NCBI RefSeq assembly: GCF_009792235.1
Contig: NZ_CP046973.1
Location: forward strand, 2,542,001-2,606,000
Reading direction: 5' to 3'
Source: Microcystis aeruginosa FD4
Lineage (GTDB): Bacteria > Cyanobacteriota > Cyanobacteriia > Cyanobacteriales > Microcystaceae
DNA length: 64,000 bases
The notes beneath the pieces are model-generated. The model worked only from the letters and a program-made list of their open reading frames with translations, had not been told where the DNA came from and did no database searches. Position numbers and translations under genes: made by a program. Of the stretch, positions 61,305-64,000 are shown piece by piece. Every line of letters starts with the position of its first letter. Positions within the stretch are counted from its first letter, which is position 1.

Positions 61305-61432
61305 ACAGGGAGCGATTGTCTAAATAGTCAATAGGGACAATTGTTTCCTCGCTCCTCCTCCTCTTCAGATTGAGAAGGTTTGACCAGGGGAAAGCACCCC
61401 CAGCAAGTCAGAACAATGGCGGGGGTAACTGG

Positions 61433-61633
61433 GGCTGGCTGAATAAATCTAAAAACCTTGTTGGGTAAGACTTTTAGACCTTTTGTCAATCAAAAAGTAC
61501 GAGATATGGGAGTGATCGGGGGGAAAATTCAGGGACTTTTTCCCTGAAAATTAGGTAATTGACCCCCTCAAAATCGGTAAAACCCTACACCCCACACCCC
61601 ACACCCCACACCCTGCCCCCACAAAAAACTTTT
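61433..61633. mobile_element. MITE, family B copy 3
   Basis: The 201-bp element starts GGCTGGCTGAATAAATC and ends TTTTTCAGCAAGCC, with the same inner segments as 14921-15131 (aaaaccttgttgggtaa, the caccccacacc run). The flanks gtaactgg and ctaactac share only taact, so no clean target duplication is left. It sits between the convergent rpaA and gltD ends and may provide a hairpin for both. Confidence 0.8.
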
Positions 61634-61655
61634 TCAGCAAGCCCTAACTACTGGT

Positions 61656-63140
61656 TCACGGTAAATCCGTCGCCCCCATCAAAAAGCGATCGCATTCCCT
61701 GGCAGCCCCGCGACCTTCATTAATCGCCCAAACCACCAAACTTTGACCACGACGACAATCCCCCGCTGCAAAGACTTTCGGCAAGCTAGTGGTAAATTGA
61801 CCGTGTTCGGCCTTGATATTGCTGCGGGCATCCTTTTCTAAGCCTAAATCATCGAGTAAAGGCTGTTCTGGTCCCAAAAATCCCATGGCCAATAGAACTA
61901 ATTGCGTCGGGATGACTTTTTCCGTTCCTGCCACCGGTTGGGGTATGAACTGCCCTTTTTCGTTGCGTTGCCATTCCACCTGTACCGTGTGAATCCCTGT
62001 GACGTTACCCGCGCTATCCCCCTCGAATTTAGTCGCTGTGGTGGTATAAACCCGGGGATCATCGCCAAAACGCGCGGCCGCTTCCTCTTGTCCATAGTCC
62101 AGACGGTAGATTTTCGGCCATTCGGGCCAGGGATTATCGGCGGCCCGTTCTCGGGGCGGTTGCGGCATGATCTCTAATTGGGTGACGCTACGGCAGTTAT
62201 GACGCAGGGAAGTCCCCACACAGTCGGTTCCCGTGTCGCCACCGCCGATAATTACCACGTCTTTACCCGCGGCCGAGATAAAATCCTCCCCGGGCTGTCC
62301 GTCTAATAGTGCCTTTGTATTAGCGGTGAGAAACTCCATGGCGAAGTGAATGCCCTTTAATTGGCGACCTTCGATGTTTAAATCCCGGGGTTTGGTGGCC
62401 CCGGTACAGATAACGACGGCATCGTATTCGTTTAATAGGTCTTGGGCGCTGATATCCTTGCCCACTTCCGTGCTACAGACCATTTTTACCCCTTCCTGTG
62501 CGAGTATCTGGAGACGACGCAGAACGACTTCTTCCTTATCTAACTTCATGTTGGGGATACCATACATCAACAAGCCACCGGGGCGATCGGCCCGTTCATA
62601 AACTGTCACCCAGTGACCGGCTTTATTTAACTGGTCGGCAGCCGCTAATCCAGCAGGTCCGGAACCGATCACGGCCACTTTTTTGCCGGTACGGATTGCG
62701 GGGGGATTGGCAGTAATCCAACCGGATTCCCAACCTTTGTCAATAATCGAACATTCAATATTTTTGATCGTAACGGGGGGATTATGAATACCGAGAACAC
62801 AGGAACCCTCACAGGGAGCGGGGCAGACTCTACCGGTAAATTCGGGGAAATTATTGGTTTTATGAAGGCGATCGAGGGCTTCTCGCCACAATCCTCGATA
62901 GATTAAATCATTCCACTCGGGAATCAGGTTATTAATCGGGCAACCACTGGCCATGCCACTAATGAGCGTTCCGGTGTGACAAAATGGTGTACCACAATCC
63001 ATACAACGGGCGGCCTGATTGCGGAGTTTATCCTCAGGCATGGGAAGATGAAACTCATCCCAATTATGAAGGCGATCGAGAGGGGTAAGTTCGGAAGGAA
63101 GTTCACGCAGGAATTCGATAAAGCCAGTCGGTTTGCCCAT
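61656..63140 (-). CDS. gltD: Glutamate synthase small subunit
   Basis: GltD is the NADPH-dependent FAD/Fe-S subunit that feeds electrons to GltB for glutamate formation from glutamine and 2-oxoglutarate. The 494 residues have N-terminal cysteine clusters (CMDCGTPFCH, CPINNLIPEWN, CPAPCEGSCVLG), the FAD site VIGSGPAGLAAADQL (about 155) and the NADPH site VIIGGGDTGTDCVG (about 295), and the AAGDCRRGQSLVVWAI end motif. The length is normal. gltB is not adjacent, so this may serve an NADPH-GOGAT or another oxidoreductase. Confidence 0.95.
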   Translation of the reverse strand: MGKPTGFIEFLRELPSELTPLDRLHNWDEFHLPMPEDKLRNQAARCMDCGTPFCHTGTLISGMASGCPINNLIPEWNDLIYRGLWREALDRLHKTNNFPEFTGRVCPAPCEGSCVLGIHNPPVTIKNIECSIIDKGWESGWITANPPAIRTGKKVAVIGSGPAGLAAADQLNKAGHWVTVYERADRPGGLLMYGIPNMKLDKEEVVLRRLQILAQEGVKMVCSTEVGKDISAQDLLNEYDAVVICTGATKPRDLNIEGRQLKGIHFAMEFLTANTKALLDGQPGEDFISAAGKDVVIIGGGDTGTDCVGTSLRHNCRSVTQLEIMPQPPRERAADNPWPEWPKIYRLDYGQEEAAARFGDDPRVYTTTATKFEGDSAGNVTGIHTVQVEWQRNEKGQFIPQPVAGTEKVIPTQLVLLAMGFLGPEQPLLDDLGLEKDARSNIKAEHGQFTTSLPKVFAAGDCRRGQSLVVWAINEGRGAARECDRFLMGATDLP

Positions 63141-63301
63141 AGTCTTTTTTGTCTCTGTCGTTTATTCCCTATCTTCCTTCAGGGTTCGATCGATCCTGGC
63201 AACTTTACCGATTTCTTTAATCTTATCCGCAACTGAGTGGACTAACAGGCGGTAATTTTGACAAATTCGGGAATTAACTATTGAGTTAAAAACAGGCGAT
63301 T

Positions 63302-64000
63302 TCAAGAGGAGGGGGGCAATTCTAACGGGATAGCCCCGATTATTCCCTTGCGAAAATCATTGAGTAACTGCATGGCTGCCCTTTCTTTATCTTCTTGATA
63401 TTTGAGATTGGCCAATTTTTCAATAAAATCCTCCCCGGTCATGTCTAGAGTATTCAACCCGTAACGAGATTGTAAAAGACCTTCATACTGTAATTCTCTT
63501 AATAAATCGACAAAAGCCGCCGCTATCCTTTGGTTATCATAACCGGCATCGCCAATATCCTCACAGATAGCTAATTTCACCGCATCCTTTTGATTTTCTA
63601 AACGGGAGGGAATCACCCCCGGCGCGTCTAATAATTCTAAGGTGTCGGAAATTCGTACCCATTGTAATTGTCGCGTTACTCCGGCCTTGCGGGCGCTGGC
63701 GACGACTTTTCGCCCTAATAAACGGTTAATCAGGGCAGATTTGCCCACATTGGGAAACCCGATCACCACGGCGCGCACTGGACGCGGTAACATTCCTCTT
63801 AGTTGACGTTTTTGGTTAATTTCATCGCCAATTTTTTCCGCCGCTTTGATAATTGCTTTAACTCTTTCTCCCTGTTTAGCGTTAGTAAAATAGACGGTTT
63901 TTCCTTGACTTTTAAACCATGTTACCCATTGTTGATGGGCAGATTCGGGAATCATATCGAGACGATTTAAGATTAACAAGCGCGGTTTATTGCCAATCCA
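63302..64000 (-). CDS. rbgA: Ribosome biogenesis GTPase YlqF/RbgA, 5' end cut by window
   Basis: RbgA is a circularly permuted GTPase needed for late 50S assembly. The frame enters from the window edge and the visible 232 residues begin WIGNKPRLLILNRLDMI. The G4 motif (NRLDM) therefore precedes G1 (GFPNVGKSALIN, about 80) and G3 (DAPGV, about 123), the hallmark of the permuted order. The helical C-terminal domain follows. The missing N-terminus is about 45-50 residues. Confidence 0.93.
   Translation of the reverse strand, partial: WIGNKPRLLILNRLDMIPESAHQQWVTWFKSQGKTVYFTNAKQGERVKAIIKAAEKIGDEINQKRQLRGMLPRPVRAVVIGFPNVGKSALINRLLGRKVVASARKAGVTRQLQWVRISDTLELLDAPGVIPSRLENQKDAVKLAICEDIGDAGYDNQRIAAAFVDLLRELQYEGLLQSRYGLNTLDMTGEDFIEKLANLKYQEDKERAAMQLLNDFRKGIIGAIPLELPPSS

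Noticed and set aside
61656..63140. Reading the gltD-like gene as a dihydropyrimidine dehydrogenase subunit
   Set aside because: The cysteine clusters, length and C-terminal motif match the glutamate synthase small subunit better.

Overview
The window comes from a cyanobacterium, very probably a bloom-forming Microcystis (M. aeruginosa type). The evidence is an inducible CO2-uptake NDH-1MS operon, rpaA, heme oxygenase, a cyanobacterial RNase E that ends in the PNPase-binding Arg-rich nonapeptide, frequent GCGATCGC (HIP1) octamers, and many short mobile elements, split genes, toxin-antitoxin pairs and Uma2 genes. The genus call is inference. Most of the sequence is moderately AT-rich.

Layout. 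(1) 1-7150: a GDP-D-glycero-alpha-D-manno-heptose pathway (gmhB, cut by the window edge, diverging from gmhA-hddA-hddC), followed by three glycosyltransferase genes, two of them broken. (2) 7150-13730: a transposase relic, a CDF metal transporter, dTDP-glucose 4,6-dehydratase, a transglutaminase-like protein, a tandem duplicated gene pair whose second copy is frameshifted, a MITE, an HNH protein, then rpsP-khpA. (3) 13739-20652: obgE and rne, separated by a MITE that sits between a vapC remnant and an rnhB remnant, then an FkbM-type methyltransferase and a DUF2232-like membrane protein, each carrying a single-base frameshift. (4) 20829-28350: the CO2-uptake operon ccmR-ndhF3-beta-carbonic anhydrase-ndhD3-cupA on the minus strand. 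(5) 28501-43084: a polysaccharide island with flippase, glycosyltransferases, two sulfotransferases, an HTTM membrane protein with a small partner, an FAD oxidoreductase and a GT87-like membrane enzyme. Near one end, two almost identical 0.76-kb Uma2 copies flank the flippase/GT2 block, and a RelBE-like pair lies next to them. (6) 43472-47700: an orphan GrrM-type radical SAM maturase, MltA, a CNNM/CBS membrane protein and tRNA(CAU). (7) 47867-55112: a defence/toxin-antitoxin island (VapBC between two 69-bp repeats, a HigBA-like pair with an odd toxin, a two-gene KGGVGR ATPase cassette, and a type II restriction-modification module with a C protein and C-boxes). (8) 55175-64000: core genes tkt, fabF, acpP, ho1, rpaA, gltD and rbgA.

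How the genes fit together. Regions 1 and 5, with rfbB, supply nucleotide sugars, transferases, sulfation and export for surface polysaccharide. Region 4 supports carbon acquisition at low CO2, and a predicted exported carbonic anhydrase is embedded in the operon. Region 7 is accessory DNA. Its R-M module lies exactly between an intact tkt 3' end and a 64-bp duplicate of that 3' end, which reads as the footprint of insertion.

The best candidates for something little described are the KGGVGR dual-NTPase cassette (49720-52880) and the tkt-flanked R-M element (52956-55235). Several genes are split by one-base lesions. These could be real decay, strain variation or base-calling errors, and the sequence alone cannot decide.
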